A DNA stretch of 63,966 nucleotides from Thermoproteota archaeon (GTDB lineage: Archaea; Korarchaeota; Korarchaeia; Korarchaeales; Korarchaeaceae). Within the stretch, counting starts at the first letter, position 1. Every line of letters starts with the position of its first letter. The notes under the pieces are model-generated. The model made no database searches. It had not been told where the DNA came from and saw only the letters and a list, made by a program, of their open reading frames with translations. The stretch spans positions 1-63,966 of the forward strand of contig JAOZFG010000018.1 of assembly GCA_027491435.1 (NCBI GenBank), in the 5' to 3' direction. Position numbers and translations under genes: made by a program. Below are positions 17,863 through 26,722 of this stretch, one piece after another.

Positions 17863-19090
17863 TTATTATGTCGACTATCGTGTCCCTGACCTTCTTCACC
17901 ACATCCTCGCTGACGCTTTCTAAGCTCGAGTGGGCCCTGCTCTCCTCCTCTATCGTGCCCAATGAGATGGTAGGTATCCCTTGACTAGCGAAGACGAAGC
18001 CGTCGTTTCCCCCCAGGGAAGCCGCTATCCTTTCCTCTCCAAAGTGTTTTTTGTACGAGTTCAAGGCCACCCTGACCAACTCGCTGTTTGGGTCGGTTCG
18101 CCAACCTGGGTTCATAGTTTCCTCTAACTCCAACTCGACGTCGACCCCGTATTTGACTGAGAGGTTGGTCACGAAGGCCCTGAGCTCATTGACAACTTTC
18201 TCCTTGTCCTCATCAGGGATGAACCTAACGTCAAAGCCAAGCCTAGCCTCGTCAGGTATCACGTTATGCTTGCTACCCCCTTCCATCATGGTTATGCTAA
18301 ACCTGCCCCAAAGCTTTGGGACGGGGGATCCTGGTGGCGAAGGTATCGACGATATCTTCGACGCCATGTGAGCGGAGAAGGTCGTAAGCAGATCGTTGCC
18401 TACAAGTATGGCGGCATGAACAGGGTTTTTAGACAGAAAAGGCCTACCGGCGTGCCCGCTAACCCCTTTAACTTTGATCCACCCATGTACCACGCCACTT
18501 GCCCCAACTCCTATGAAAGATGGAGCGGCATCAATGACTAACACGTTATCGGGCTTGATACCGGCCTCCTTGAACCCCTTTTCAGCGAGGACGAAGACTC
18601 CCTTACCCCCTACCTCTTCATCACCAACCACAGCCATTATGGGCTTGTACCTGAGCCCTCCACCGTTTGAGTAGTGCTCTCTAACCCTATCCAAAGTCGA
18701 TATAGAGAGCGCTATGGCGGACTTATCGTCGGCAGCACCTCTACCATAAATCCTGCCATTTACCCTTATAGGATCAAAGGGGCTGAATTCACGTCCGTTT
18801 AAAACCCATGTTTTATCGGCGGGCACCACGTCGTAGTGAGACAAAAGTATTAAGTTGACGTCGGCTGTGACGTCTGGCCACACAAGTATGCTGGGCAGGG
18901 GCCCTTTCTCATCACTATACTCGTGGACGAAATATCTGAAACCTAATTCCTCAGCCTTGTCCCTAATGACCTCAATAATCTCCCTATAATTCTTCCTCAA
19001 CTTAGAATTTGTATCTATTCTGACTAAGTTCATCAGGAAGAGAAACATCTCCTCGTCCGTCAGCATATGGTTAGTCTCGCCGTGAACCAT
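17855..19090 (-). CDS. M20-family metallopeptidase/deacylase (ArgE/DapE-like)
   Basis: This zinc-dependent amidohydrolase has 411 residues. Metal and catalytic motifs are visible: LLSHYDVVPA (first metal His/Asp), GRGAADDKSAIALS (bridging Asp) and VVGDEEVGGKG (catalytic Glu pair). A dimerisation lid runs about 180-300, and a late NDGFVFASQGIPTISLG segment carries the last ligand region. The family includes acetylornithine/succinyl-diaminopimelate deacylases and aminoacyl peptidases; sequence alone does not fix the substrate. ATG 19090 is the upstream start; ATG 19066 (MLTDEEM) also fits. Confidence 0.87.
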   Translation of the reverse strand: MVHGETNHMLTDEEMFLFLMNLVRIDTNSKLRKNYREIIEVIRDKAEELGFRYFVHEYSDEKGPLPSILVWPDVTADVNLILLSHYDVVPADKTWVLNGREFSPFDPIRVNGRIYGRGAADDKSAIALSISTLDRVREHYSNGGGLRYKPIMAVVGDEEVGGKGVFVLAEKGFKEAGIKPDNVLVIDAAPSFIGVGASGVVHGWIKVKGVSGHAGRPFLSKNPVHAAILVGNDLLTTFSAHMASKISSIPSPPGSPVPKLWGRFSITMMEGGSKHNVIPDEARLGFDVRFIPDEDKEKVVNELRAFVTNLSVKYGVDVELELEETMNPGWRTDPNSELVRVALNSYKKHFGEERIAASLGGNDGFVFASQGIPTISLGTIEEESRAHSSLESVSEDVVKKVRDTIVDIIIT

Positions 19091-19392
19091 AAAAAGTCAG
19101 CTTAACTCAAGTTATTCTATTGTGACATAATTAGTACAATATAAAAGTATTGATTTTAAACTTATCAAATTATTTTGATATTATTAGTTAATATAAGATA
19201 AATTTTTAATAAGATTAACTGTGCGAATCCTCTCAGAATCACGCATACTGGGCAGAGAAGGCTTATCTCAATTAAATAATGAGTCGTAGCTGGAGTGGGA
19301 GCTTGATAACTGCTCAGGCTCTTGCTAAACCGGCGTTAATCGCTTGAGTAATTATTAAGTTAAAAGCCCTGAACTATTCATAGGTGTCTATC
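19091..19392. other. AT-rich intergenic region with an inverted repeat
   Basis: This 302 nt gap separates the divergent M20 peptidase and malic enzyme genes. It is far more AT-rich than the flanking genes. It holds a perfect inverted repeat TATCAAA-TTAT-TTTGATA at 19163-19180, a candidate operator, and a TATA-like stretch TTATTAAGTTAAAAG near 19350 that fits the malic enzyme start. I see no open frame with convincing codon use and no clear C/D or H/ACA RNA. Confidence 0.5.
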
Positions 19393-20775
19393 ATGTCCGA
19401 GGAGAAACCCTCTGTTGAGGAGCTTCTTAAGAAGGCTGAGAAGCCTTCTAAGTTGGCTATGGCTTATCACAGGTTCTATGAAGGCAAGGTACAGGTTCTC
19501 CCTAAGTGTGTTGTGAGAAACGTAGATGATTTCGCTATTTGGTATACTCCAGGTGTTGCTGCTCCATGCAAGGAGATAGCTAAAGACCCAGATAAGTCGT
19601 TCTTCTACACCAATAGGTGGAATTTCGTCGCTGTGGTTAGTGACGGTTCTAGAGTTCTCGGGTTGGGCAATATAGGCCCTGAGGCTGGCTTACCCGTTAT
19701 GGAGGGAAAAGCCCTCCTATTCAAGTATCTGGGAGGAGTAGACGCATTTCCCCTCGTAGTGAAGGCTCACGATCCGGATGATATGGTTAAGTTCTTGGAG
19801 TGGATTGAACCCAACTTTGGAGGCATTAACCTGGAGGACATAGCTAATCCCAAGTGTTTTTACGTTCTTGAGGAAGCTAGAAAGAGGCTTGAAATTCCTG
19901 TTTGGCACGATGATCAGCAGGGCACTGCCACGGTGGTGTATGCAGGCCTTAAGAACGCCTTTAAGGTTGTGGGAAAAGATATGAAGCAAGCTAAAATAGT
20001 GTTCCACGGGGCCGGGGCCTCCAATATAAGAGGGGCAATAGTGTTAATGAAGGCTGGAGTTCCTCCCAGCCATATAGTGATGATCGATAGCAAGGGCCCA
20101 CTTTACAGAGATAGGCCTGATATAGAAGAGATAAAGAAGAAAAACCCGTGGAAGTACGAGCTCGCAGTTCAAACTAACGCGGAAAATGCTAAGACCATCG
20201 AGGAGGCCTATAAGGGCGCAGACGCCGTTGTCGGAATGAGCAAGCCCGGACCTGGCGTAATAAAACCCGAATGGATAAAGCTGATGAATGACGACCCGAT
20301 AGTGTTCGCCTGCGCAAACCCTGTCCCTGAGATATGGCCTTGGGAGGCCAAGGAAGCCGGGGCAAAGGTTGTGGCCACGGGAAGGAGTGATTTCCCCAAC
20401 CAAGTTAATAACAGCCTTGGATTCCCTGCTATATTCAGGGGAGTTCTGGACGTTAGGGCTAGGACGATAACTGATGAGATGTGCATTGCTGCCGGCGATG
20501 CCTTGGCTAAATTCGCTGAAGAGAAGGGTATACATGAGGAGTACATATTGCCTACGATGGACGAGTGGGAGGTCTATCCGCTTGAGGCAGTAGCTGCCGC
20601 CGAACAGTCTATAAAGCAAGGGGTTGCCAGGATAAAGCTAAGCAGACAGGAGCTTTACGAGAGGGCCGTCAACATAATAAAGAATGCCAGAGAAGCTACA
20701 GAGATTCTGATGAAGGCGGGGTTGATAAAGAGCCCGCCTCCCGAGGAAGAGGTCCTGGAGAGCTACGGTCCTTGA
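19393..20775 (+). CDS. Malic enzyme (NAD(P)-dependent oxidative decarboxylase)
   Basis: This enzyme decarboxylates malate to pyruvate, linking the C4 acid pool to pyruvate. The protein of about 460 residues has the malic N-terminal domain (WYTPGVAAPCKEIAKD, FVAVVSDGSRVLGLGNIGPEAGLPVMEGK with the catalytic Lys region) and a C-terminal Rossmann domain (HGAGASNIRGA). It also contains PVWHDDQQGTATV and ACANPVPEIWPWEA. Length matches bacterial/archaeal short-form malic enzymes without a phosphotransacetylase fusion. ATG 19393 is preferred over GTG 19384 because TAGGTGTC lies just before it. Confidence 0.93.
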   Translation: MSEEKPSVEELLKKAEKPSKLAMAYHRFYEGKVQVLPKCVVRNVDDFAIWYTPGVAAPCKEIAKDPDKSFFYTNRWNFVAVVSDGSRVLGLGNIGPEAGLPVMEGKALLFKYLGGVDAFPLVVKAHDPDDMVKFLEWIEPNFGGINLEDIANPKCFYVLEEARKRLEIPVWHDDQQGTATVVYAGLKNAFKVVGKDMKQAKIVFHGAGASNIRGAIVLMKAGVPPSHIVMIDSKGPLYRDRPDIEEIKKKNPWKYELAVQTNAENAKTIEEAYKGADAVVGMSKPGPGVIKPEWIKLMNDDPIVFACANPVPEIWPWEAKEAGAKVVATGRSDFPNQVNNSLGFPAIFRGVLDVRARTITDEMCIAAGDALAKFAEEKGIHEEYILPTMDEWEVYPLEAVAAAEQSIKQGVARIKLSRQELYERAVNIIKNAREATEILMKAGLIKSPPPEEEVLESYGP

Positions 20776-20777
20776 TC

Positions 20778-20795
20778 CTTTCCCCCTCTTTTTCC
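20778..20795 (+). terminator. T-rich transcription end after malic enzyme
   Basis: CCTTTCCCCCTCTTTTTCC immediately follows the malic enzyme stop. Pyrimidine/T-rich runs of this type end transcripts in archaea. The gene beyond is convergent (minus strand). Confidence 0.35.
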
Positions 20796-20837
20796 GTTTA
20801 CAGTCTCGGGTATCTTGGTGACGATCGTAACTGAGGC

Positions 20838-21932
20838 CTACCATAAGATCCCCATGACCAACATCATGTTCCTAACACCCATCGTCTCACCTAGAGCGCC
20901 ACCAATAAGTGGGGCTACAGCATTAGTTAACGATGTTAAGGCGTTAAATGTGGAGATTCTCTTTCCCCTACTTTCAGTAGATGCGTCCAGTAGATAAGCA
21001 GGGGAGACGGTGAAATACATGGAGAACCCGACCATACCAACCCCAGTTCCCAGTAAGACGTGCTCAAAACTCCTACCAAAGTAGTAACTAAATGGGACCG
21101 CTGAAGCGAGGGCTGGAGTTATCACTAAGAAGGGCTTCCTACCATACCTGTCTGAGGCGGCTCCCCAAACGGGCTGGAGGGCTATTTGGACCAAATTGGC
21201 TACCATGCCTATAGTTCCTATCTGGGACTTGCTTAAGTTAAACAGCTTAACTTGTGCAACGGAAAATAGGGGCCAGGCCATTGACCAGATAAAGCTCCAC
21301 ACAACGCTCGCAATCAAGAAGGGTCGGTAAGCCTTACTGACCTCAGTTTCCCTCTCCCCCTCAATTGAAGCCTCGACTCTGTAACCCTTTGGGAACGCCA
21401 TCAGGAAAGATGAGGCAAATATCGCGGCAAGAAATCCAACCACAGCTGAGGCCTCATAGCCGGCAACGTCCATTAAGTAGCCAGCTATCGGAGAGAAGAT
21501 CGCCCTCCCGACATTTGATGTGGTGTTAAGAAAGCCTGACACCTTGCCCCTGTTAGTCAGGGTGGTGATCTCTCCAATGACATCTAACCAAGCTGTGTTA
21601 GCGAGTCCAAACATGCTGCTCGAAAGCGAGACGAATGCGTAGAACTGCAAGGGGTCTCGAGACGAGTAGACCAAATAAGTGAACATGCCCCCGCTGAACA
21701 GTCCTAAAGCCCCCAGTATCCTATTATTGCCCCTTTCAACGAGCCTCCCCCAAATTGGTTGGGTGAGGGCGTTAGCTAAACCCGTTAAAGCTATGGTCAT
21801 CCCAACTTCAAGGGGTCCGAATCCTAACCTCTCTATGGAGAACGCCTGAAGGAGGAAAAAAGTATAACTGAGGGCCACCCCCTGAAAGAGGCTTACGGCT
21901 AGAAGCGTGGAGAACTTCCTATCAATAAACAA
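20838..21932 (-). CDS. Major facilitator superfamily transporter
   Basis: This 364-residue protein has about 11-12 hydrophobic helices. MFS signs are the loop motif QPIWGRLVERGNNRI between helices 2 and 3, repeated in the second half as QPVWGAASDRYGRKP. It is slightly short for an MFS carrier (usually about 400), ending MLVMGILW. The cargo is unknown. It is the last gene of a minus-strand run after a TauE/SafE permease and a DUF1634 protein, which points to an export role for small molecules, possibly sulfur-containing anions, though that is only inferred from neighbours. Confidence 0.85.
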   Translation of the reverse strand: MFIDRKFSTLLAVSLFQGVALSYTFFLLQAFSIERLGFGPLEVGMTIALTGLANALTQPIWGRLVERGNNRILGALGLFSGGMFTYLVYSSRDPLQFYAFVSLSSSMFGLANTAWLDVIGEITTLTNRGKVSGFLNTTSNVGRAIFSPIAGYLMDVAGYEASAVVGFLAAIFASSFLMAFPKGYRVEASIEGERETEVSKAYRPFLIASVVWSFIWSMAWPLFSVAQVKLFNLSKSQIGTIGMVANLVQIALQPVWGAASDRYGRKPFLVITPALASAVPFSYYFGRSFEHVLLGTGVGMVGFSMYFTVSPAYLLDASTESRGKRISTFNALTSLTNAVAPLIGGALGETMGVRNMMLVMGILW

Positions 21933-21942
21933 TTTTTACCCC

Positions 21943-22197
21943 CTAGGGGCCAAGATCACTAACTAGCAAGGAGAAGGCGATAATTGCTATTATTAGAAGG
22001 CCTAGTAGGGCGTCGCCCCTCTTATTCTGAGAATATAGGTCATAGCTTACCGAAGCTAGCGATGATATAGGAGTTAATGATATTATCGTCGCTCCCAAGT
22101 AACTGATTAACCGTTCTCCTAAGACCAGCCCAGCTATCATCACAGCTAAACCCAAGAACACTCCATATCTAAGGATAATTTGAGATTTTCTGAACAT
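21943..22197 (-). CDS. DUF1634 small membrane protein
   Basis: This 84-residue protein has two to three membrane helices (LRYGVFLGLAVMIAGLVLG, then LISYLGATIISLTPI, then LLGLLIIAIIAFSLLV). DUF1634 proteins are commonly encoded next to TauE/SafE permeases, as here: the permease gene ends 4 nt before this gene. It probably forms part of the same membrane system. Start ATG 22197 follows a GGTGATTT ribosome binding site on the minus strand. Confidence 0.75.
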   Translation of the reverse strand: MFRKSQIILRYGVFLGLAVMIAGLVLGERLISYLGATIISLTPISSLASVSYDLYSQNKRGDALLGLLIIAIIAFSLLVSDLGP

Positions 22198-22201
22198 GAA
22201 A

Positions 22202-22933
22202 TCACCCTAGAACCAACTTTATACCGGCGTACAACAAGATAAGGGAAAATATAGTTTTTATAGCCTTGGGCTTGGCCCCTTTGAGGAGCTTAGCCCCCAG
22301 AGTTGCCCCTGGAATTATTCCCAGAGCGAAACCGGCCACAAGCCCGGGATCAACCAGCCCTTTAGCTAAGTAAACCATTGTCCCTGTGGAAGCTGTTAAC
22401 CCTATCATAAAAGCGCTGGTGGCAACGGCTTCCTTAATCGGCAGGTCCATTACTAGGTTCATTATGGGGACCTTAAGAACCCCCCCTCCTATGCCCAACA
22501 TCCCAGACATGAGTCCAGCTATGAAGGAGGCCGAGGATCCTTCCTTAATCTTCTTAACCCTGCCAGAAGCTTCTCTAGTTTTCCCGAAAATCATCATCAA
22601 GGATATTATGATAAGGCCGTATCCGAGTAACTTTTTAACGTCTTCTTGGGGAAGGGAGATGGTTATGTGGCTCCCAATTACAGCCCCCAAACAGGTTGCT
22701 GGCGTCAGAGAGAGCGCCACCTTCATGTTTACCATGTTATCTTTCAGGTACACGTAGGCGGCAGAGCTCGACGTTATTATGACCGTCATAAGGCTGGACG
22801 CTACAGCGACCTTAGCGTTAATCCCCAAGATTAGGGTCATGAAGGGGACCATTAAAGTTCCTCCACCTATCCCAGCTAACGCCGACACAACGCCTATGAG
22901 CACGCCCGAGGCCATGGTTAACAAGTACTCCAT
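22202..22933 (-). CDS. TauE/SafE-family sulfite/anion exporter
   Basis: This 243-residue membrane protein has the TauE/SafE internal duplication. Each half carries a glycine-rich motif: SALAGIGGGTLMVPFM near residue 20 and GLMSGMLGIGGGVLKVPIM near residue 140. About 8 membrane helices are predicted. Family members move sulfite, sulfoacetate or related organic anions. It leads a minus-strand operon with DUF1634 and the MFS gene. Confidence 0.88.
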   Translation of the reverse strand: MEYLLTMASGVLIGVVSALAGIGGGTLMVPFMTLILGINAKVAVASSLMTVIITSSSAAYVYLKDNMVNMKVALSLTPATCLGAVIGSHITISLPQEDVKKLLGYGLIIISLMMIFGKTREASGRVKKIKEGSSASFIAGLMSGMLGIGGGVLKVPIMNLVMDLPIKEAVATSAFMIGLTASTGTMVYLAKGLVDPGLVAGFALGIIPGATLGAKLLKGAKPKAIKTIFSLILLYAGIKLVLG

Positions 22934-22990
22934 TGAGGTCCCTCTCCCGAACCCCCCCTGATCTTAAAATTAAAGACGCTTACTTACTGG

Positions 22991-23314
22991 GTGGCGCGAT
23001 TGGGGGAGCTGTTATCAACAAACTCGGCCAGCAAGAGGCTCAGAGGTAAAGATCTCCTGGTTTATAGTTCATGTATTAATGAGGAGTGGCCCAACATCTT
23101 AAAGGACTTTAGCGATATGGTTCAGTTGCACGTGTGTCCGGAGAGGGATCACATAAACGTAGTGGCCCTCAAATTGGCCTCAATGTTAGCTAGAGTTGAC
23201 CTCAAGGGGATTAAAGTCCTTTCAGTTGATGGGAGCCCTCACTGCCTCCACCTACATCACGCGGTTGAGGAGGCCATCAGGGTTACAGGTTCAATCCCGT
23301 TACACATCTGGTGA
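22991..23314 (+). CDS. Small conserved archaeal protein of unknown function
   Basis: This 107-residue soluble protein starts at GTG 22991 and has a TATA-like CTTAAAATTAAAG about 20-25 nt upstream. The C-terminal part reads IKVLSVDGSPHCLHLHHAVEEA, with a Cys/His cluster that could bind metal; further Cys residues lie near 28 and 50. I recall related small archaeal proteins with an SPHC motif but no function. A 40-codon frame (23311-23433) overlaps its stop and may be co-translated. Confidence 0.65.
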   Translation: MARLGELLSTNSASKRLRGKDLLVYSSCINEEWPNILKDFSDMVQLHVCPERDHINVVALKLASMLARVDLKGIKVLSVDGSPHCLHLHHAVEEAIRVTGSIPLHIW

Positions 23315-23433
23315 TTTATAAAGGTAAAGTTAGAAATGTCTCGGAAAAAGCCGTCAAAGTTTCAAGGTATCTCCACAAGATCGATAAACTTCTATCGGAA
23401 GTTGAGGATGTAGGGGCCAATCGAGCCCTCTGA
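23311..23433 (+). CDS. Possible small ORF, 40 residues
   Basis: GTG 23311 overlaps the TGA of the preceding gene (GTGA), a typical coupled arrangement. The frame encodes MIYKGKVRNVSEKAVKVSRY and ends SEVEDVGANRAL, a basic/amphipathic mix with plausible codon use and no low complexity. It fills most of the gap to the uL14 promoter. I cannot assign a function, and chance is possible at this length. Confidence 0.4.
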   Translation: MIYKGKVRNVSEKAVKVSRYLHKIDKLLSEVEDVGANRAL

Positions 23434-23497
23434 GCTCCGGCCTTAAAGGGTGGATATTTTTAAAGAGGATGTAGCTCAAGGGAACGAGGAGTGGAGT

Positions 23498-23923
23498 ATG
23501 TCAAGGGTAGCGAGAAGGAGGAAGGTAGAAGGCGTAAAGCCTAAGATATCGAGAGGCCTACCCGTAATGGCCAAGCTGAAGTGTGCGGATAATACGGGGG
23601 CTAAGGTGCTAATGATAATAGGCGTCAAGGGGTACAAGGGGAGGAAGGGTAGGATTCCCAGCGCTAGCGTTGGTGACATGGTCACTGTCGTAGTGAAGAA
23701 GGGCAAGTACGATCTCATGCACAAGCCTATGAAGGCCATAATAGTGAGGCAGAGGAAGCCCTACAGGAGGAAGAACGGTCAATGGGTTGTCTTTGAGGAC
23801 AACGCCGCAGTGCTGGTGAATGAAGACGGCACCCCCAAGGGATCTGAGTTCAGGGGCCCCATAGCTAAGGAAGCCATAGAGAGGTGGCCCGTGCTAAGCG
23901 CCGTGTCGGCGCAGGTGGTGTGA
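23498..23923 (+). CDS. rpl14: Ribosomal protein uL14
   Basis: uL14 is a core large-subunit protein near the inter-subunit bridge. The 141-residue protein has the family signature [20 protein letters not shown] and [25 protein letters not shown], ending with the [13 protein letters not shown] segment. The frame opens at 23450 but ATG 23498 is chosen: GAACGAGGAGTGG precedes it, and the upstream codons match no uL14. A TATA-like ATATTTTTAAAG (about 23455-23466) lies 32-40 nt upstream. This gene begins the ribosomal operon here; the usual uS17 is not upstream. Confidence 0.97.
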   Translation: MSRVARRRKVEGVKPKISRGLPVMAKLKCADNTGAKVLMIIGVKGYKGRKGRIPSASVGDMVTVVVKKGKYDLMHKPMKAIIVRQRKPYRRKNGQWVVFEDNAAVLVNEDGTPKGSEFRGPIAKEAIERWPVLSAVSAQVV

Positions 23924-23932
23924 GGTGGTTTA

Positions 23933-24298
23933 ATGAGCGCTCCTAAATCCCACAAACCAAGCAAACAAAGGAAGTTCTTGGCAAACGCCCCTCTGCACGT
24001 AAGGGCAAAGATAATGTCAGCACACCTTTCACCTGAGCTCAGGGAGAAGTATGGACGGAGAGCTGTACCCATAAGAAAGGGAGATAGAGTTAGGGTAATG
24101 AGGGGCGAACATAGGGGATTTGAAGGTGAAGTAATAAGCGTAAATCGGGAGAAGTACAGGATAGCGATAAAGGGATTGACCAGGAAGAAGGCTGACGGAA
24201 CTGAGGTGCCTATACCGATCCACCCATCTAAGGTGATGATAGTTAAGCTCAGCTTGGACGATAAGAAGAGAGTTGCTATGTTGGAGAGGAAATCTTAG
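23933..24298 (+). CDS. rpl24: Ribosomal protein uL24
   Basis: uL24 is an early 50S assembly protein. The 121-residue product has the archaeal N-terminus [20 protein letters not shown] and the KOW motif [21 protein letters not shown]. It follows uL14 after 9 nt with GAGGTGGTTTA before ATG 23933. Confidence 0.96.
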   Translation: MSAPKSHKPSKQRKFLANAPLHVRAKIMSAHLSPELREKYGRRAVPIRKGDRVRVMRGEHRGFEGEVISVNREKYRIAIKGLTRKKADGTEVPIPIHPSKVMIVKLSLDDKKRVAMLERKS

Positions 24299-24307
24299 GG
24301 TGATTGA

Positions 24308-25027
24308 ATGGCAAGAATGGGTGGAAAGAGGCACTTAAAGAGGCTTGCAGCCCCAGGTTACTGGCCCGTAGCCAAGAGGGAGTACAAGTGGGTTACCAAA
24401 CCTAGACCGGGGCCCCACCCCGTAGAGGAAGGATTTCCACTTCTGTTAGTGGTTAGGGACATATTGAAGCTGGCCACGACTGCCAAGGAGGCCAAGAGAA
24501 TAATATTCATGAAGAAAGTACACGTGGATGGTAAACCTAGGTATGACCACAAGTTCCAAGTGGGGCTAATGGACGTAATCCAGATACCGGAGATAAATAA
24601 GACCTACAGGGTAGTCCCTGATCCCTACAAGTTTCTCAAACTAATAGAGATACCTGAGGAGGAGAGCCGCCTTAAGTTAGTCAAGGTGATTAAGAAGTTC
24701 ACTGTAAGAGGGGGCAAGATACAACTGACAACTCACGATGGCAGGAACTTCCTAGCTAACCCTGAAGATGAGCTCTCTAAGGTCAAGCCTGGCTATACTC
24801 TCCTCATAGAGGTTCCCTCTCAGGAAGTTAGGGACATCTTCCCTCCAGTTGAGGGGGCCACAGCAGTCCTCATAAGGGGGAGAAGGGCTGGTTACCTTGG
24901 GGTGATCAGGTCGCTAGGTCAATACGTCGTGTTTTCCGATTACGACAACCCCGAAGTGACTTACAGAGGTACCAAGGAGAACATGTTCGTGGTGGGTAGG
25001 GAAAAGCCAGCCCTAACGCTGAGGTGA
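24308..25027 (+). CDS. rps4e: Ribosomal protein eS4
   Basis: eS4 is a small-subunit protein found in archaea and eukaryotes. The 239-residue protein starts MARMGGKRHLKRLAAPGYWP, contains an S4-type RNA-binding region (FMKKVHVDGKPRYDHKFQVG), the conserved central domain and a C-terminal KOW-like segment (RRAGYLGVIRSLG). It is preceded by GGGTGATTGA. Its stop overlaps the region just before the uL5 start. Confidence 0.96.
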   Translation: MARMGGKRHLKRLAAPGYWPVAKREYKWVTKPRPGPHPVEEGFPLLLVVRDILKLATTAKEAKRIIFMKKVHVDGKPRYDHKFQVGLMDVIQIPEINKTYRVVPDPYKFLKLIEIPEEESRLKLVKVIKKFTVRGGKIQLTTHDGRNFLANPEDELSKVKPGYTLLIEVPSQEVRDIFPPVEGATAVLIRGRRAGYLGVIRSLGQYVVFSDYDNPEVTYRGTKENMFVVGREKPALTLR

Positions 25028-25032
25028 ACTCT

Positions 25033-25581
25033 ATGGATCCGGATCAGATAGAGGCCAGGTGGTCCAAGAATCCCATGTTGTTACCAAAGGTCATGGCGGT
25101 AACTCTCAACATATCTGTAGGTAGGAGCGGAGAAGTGCTGGAGAGAGCTAAGAAGCTATTGGAAGAGCTTACAGGTCAGAAACCTGTGGAAAGGAGGGCC
25201 AAAAGGACTATAAGAGAATTTGGCATAAGGAAGAATGAGCCTATAGCAACCTCAGTCACTATAAGGGGTAAGAAGGCTTATGAGTTACTGGATAGGCTGG
25301 CAGGAGCTGTTGATAGGAAGATAAAAGCCGAGTCATTTGACGAGTTCGGCAATTTCGCCTTTGGGATTAAGGAGCACATAGACATACCAGGTGTCAAGTA
25401 CAGGGCTGACATAGGCATCTTCGGGATGGACGTAATAGTAACCATGGGGAGAGCCGGCTACAGAGTGGCTAAGAGGAAGGTAAAGAGGGCCAGGATACCC
25501 AGGAGGCACAGGTTAACCAAGGAGGAGGCTATCCATTACGCGAAAAAGTACTTAAACCTCGAGGTAGTATCTGAGGGTTGA
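25033..25581 (+). CDS. rpl5: Ribosomal protein uL5
   Basis: uL5 binds 5S rRNA in the central protuberance. The protein (182 residues) has [20 protein letters not shown], the [25 protein letters not shown] signature and a basic C-terminus. ATG 25033 is chosen because AGGTGAAC lies just upstream; GTG 25024 would only add three residues and overlaps the eS4 stop. Confidence 0.96.
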   Translation: MDPDQIEARWSKNPMLLPKVMAVTLNISVGRSGEVLERAKKLLEELTGQKPVERRAKRTIREFGIRKNEPIATSVTIRGKKAYELLDRLAGAVDRKIKAESFDEFGNFAFGIKEHIDIPGVKYRADIGIFGMDVIVTMGRAGYRVAKRKVKRARIPRRHRLTKEEAIHYAKKYLNLEVVSEG

Positions 25582-25592
25582 AGGGTGGAAGT

Positions 25593-25757
25593 ATGGCTAA
25601 GCCCAGGAAGAAGGTTAGGACCAAGGGTAAGGGGGCTTACGTGTGTAGGAGATGCGGGAGAGTGGGCTACGGCATCATAAGGAAGTACGGCCTTTACCTC
25701 TGCAGACAGTGCTTCAGGGAAGTTGCTCCGCTAATGGGGTGGAAGAAGTACGAGTGA
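25593..25757 (+). CDS. rps14: Ribosomal protein uS14 (zinc-binding type)
   Basis: This 54-residue protein fits exactly between uL5 and uS8, as in other archaeal operons. It carries the two zinc pairs [11 protein letters not shown] and [11 protein letters not shown] and the C-terminal LMGWKKYE. Start ATG 25593 has AGGGTGGAAGT upstream, and the frame runs without interruption to TGA 25755-25757. Confidence 0.96.
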   Translation: MAKPRKKVRTKGKGAYVCRRCGRVGYGIIRKYGLYLCRQCFREVAPLMGWKKYE

Positions 25758-25766
25758 GGTGGTCGC

Positions 25767-26159
25767 ATGACTAGGCTAGACCCATTAGCTGACGCGATGA
25801 GCACGCTTACAAATGCCTCTAGGCTAGGTAAGAGGGAGACCGTCATAAACGTGGCTTCCAAGCTGATAGGGAAAGTTCTAAGGGTGCTACAGGAGGAAGG
25901 CTACATAGAGGAGTTCGAGTACATAGATGATGGGAGGGCCGGTAAGTACAGGGTGAGGCTTAAGGGGAGGATAAATAAGGCGGGCGTTATAAAGCCCAGG
26001 TTCCCGGTTAAAAAAGATGAGATACTTTACTGGGAGAAGCTTTACTTGCCAGCGGACAACGTGGGGGTGATGATACTCTCCACAAACCAGGGGGTCATGA
26101 CTCACAGAGAGGCTAAGAATAGGGGGATAGGAGGAGTTCTGTTGGCTTACTGCTATTAG
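25767..26159 (+). CDS. rps8: Ribosomal protein uS8
   Basis: uS8 binds the central domain of 16S rRNA. The 130-residue protein has [18 protein letters not shown] at the N-terminus and the C-terminal signature [20 protein letters not shown]. It follows uS14 after 9 nt with GAGGTGGTCGC as ribosome binding site. Confidence 0.97.
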   Translation: MTRLDPLADAMSTLTNASRLGKRETVINVASKLIGKVLRVLQEEGYIEEFEYIDDGRAGKYRVRLKGRINKAGVIKPRFPVKKDEILYWEKLYLPADNVGVMILSTNQGVMTHREAKNRGIGGVLLAYCY

Positions 26160-26169
26160 GGGTGATGTA

Positions 26170-26721
26170 ATGCCTAGGTATTATCCCGTGGTGACTATGA
26201 TACAGACCACGGAGGTGGAGGTACCTCAAGGCGTGAAAGTTGAGGTTTCCGGTGCCCGCATTAAGGTGGAGGGCCCCAAAGGAAAGCTTGAGAGGAAGTT
26301 TGACGAGAACATAGTTCAACTGGAGAAGCAGGATGGAAAGGTGGTGGTAAAGGTTTTAGGCAAGAGGAAATTCCACACCGCCTACCTTTACACCGTAGCT
26401 TCTCACATACGGAACATGATAAGGGGGGTAACTGAGGGCTTTAAGAAGGAGATGATCGTAGTTTTCGCTCACTTCCCGATAAAGGTGGAGGTTGACGAGA
26501 AGAGAAAGCTCGTGATAATATCAAACTTCTTGGGAGAGAAGGCCCCGAGGTACGCCAAGATAGTCGGCGACACCAAGGTTAGGGTTGAGGGCGATAGGGT
26601 CTACGTAGAGGGCATTTCCAAGGAGGACGTCGGTCAAACGGCCGCCAACATAAGGTGGGCTACCAAGATAAAGGACAAAGATCCCAGGGTCTTTATGGAC
26701 GGGATATACGAGGTGAAGTAA
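26170..26721 (+). CDS. rpl6: Ribosomal protein uL6
   Basis: uL6 lies near the sarcin-ricin loop. The 183-residue archaeal form begins with a short extra segment (MPRYYPVVTMIQTTEVEVPQ), then VKVEVSGARIKVEGPKGKLER, the TVASHIRNMIRGVTEGFKKEM segment and a C-terminal half with AANIRWATKIKDKDPRVFMDGIY. GGGGTGATGTA precedes ATG 26170. The gene is adjacent to eL32, with a 1 nt gap. Confidence 0.96.
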   Translation: MPRYYPVVTMIQTTEVEVPQGVKVEVSGARIKVEGPKGKLERKFDENIVQLEKQDGKVVVKVLGKRKFHTAYLYTVASHIRNMIRGVTEGFKKEMIVVFAHFPIKVEVDEKRKLVIISNFLGEKAPRYAKIVGDTKVRVEGDRVYVEGISKEDVGQTAANIRWATKIKDKDPRVFMDGIYEVK

Positions 26722-26722
26722 T

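Noticed and set aside
19091-19392. Possible C/D or H/ACA small RNA in the AT-rich gap
   Set aside because: No clear C/D box pair or two-hairpin H/ACA pattern could be found by eye; only the inverted repeat is firm.
20044-20619. 191-codon minus-strand frame opposite malic enzyme
   Set aside because: No start signal or family motif, and the plus strand is clearly malic enzyme.
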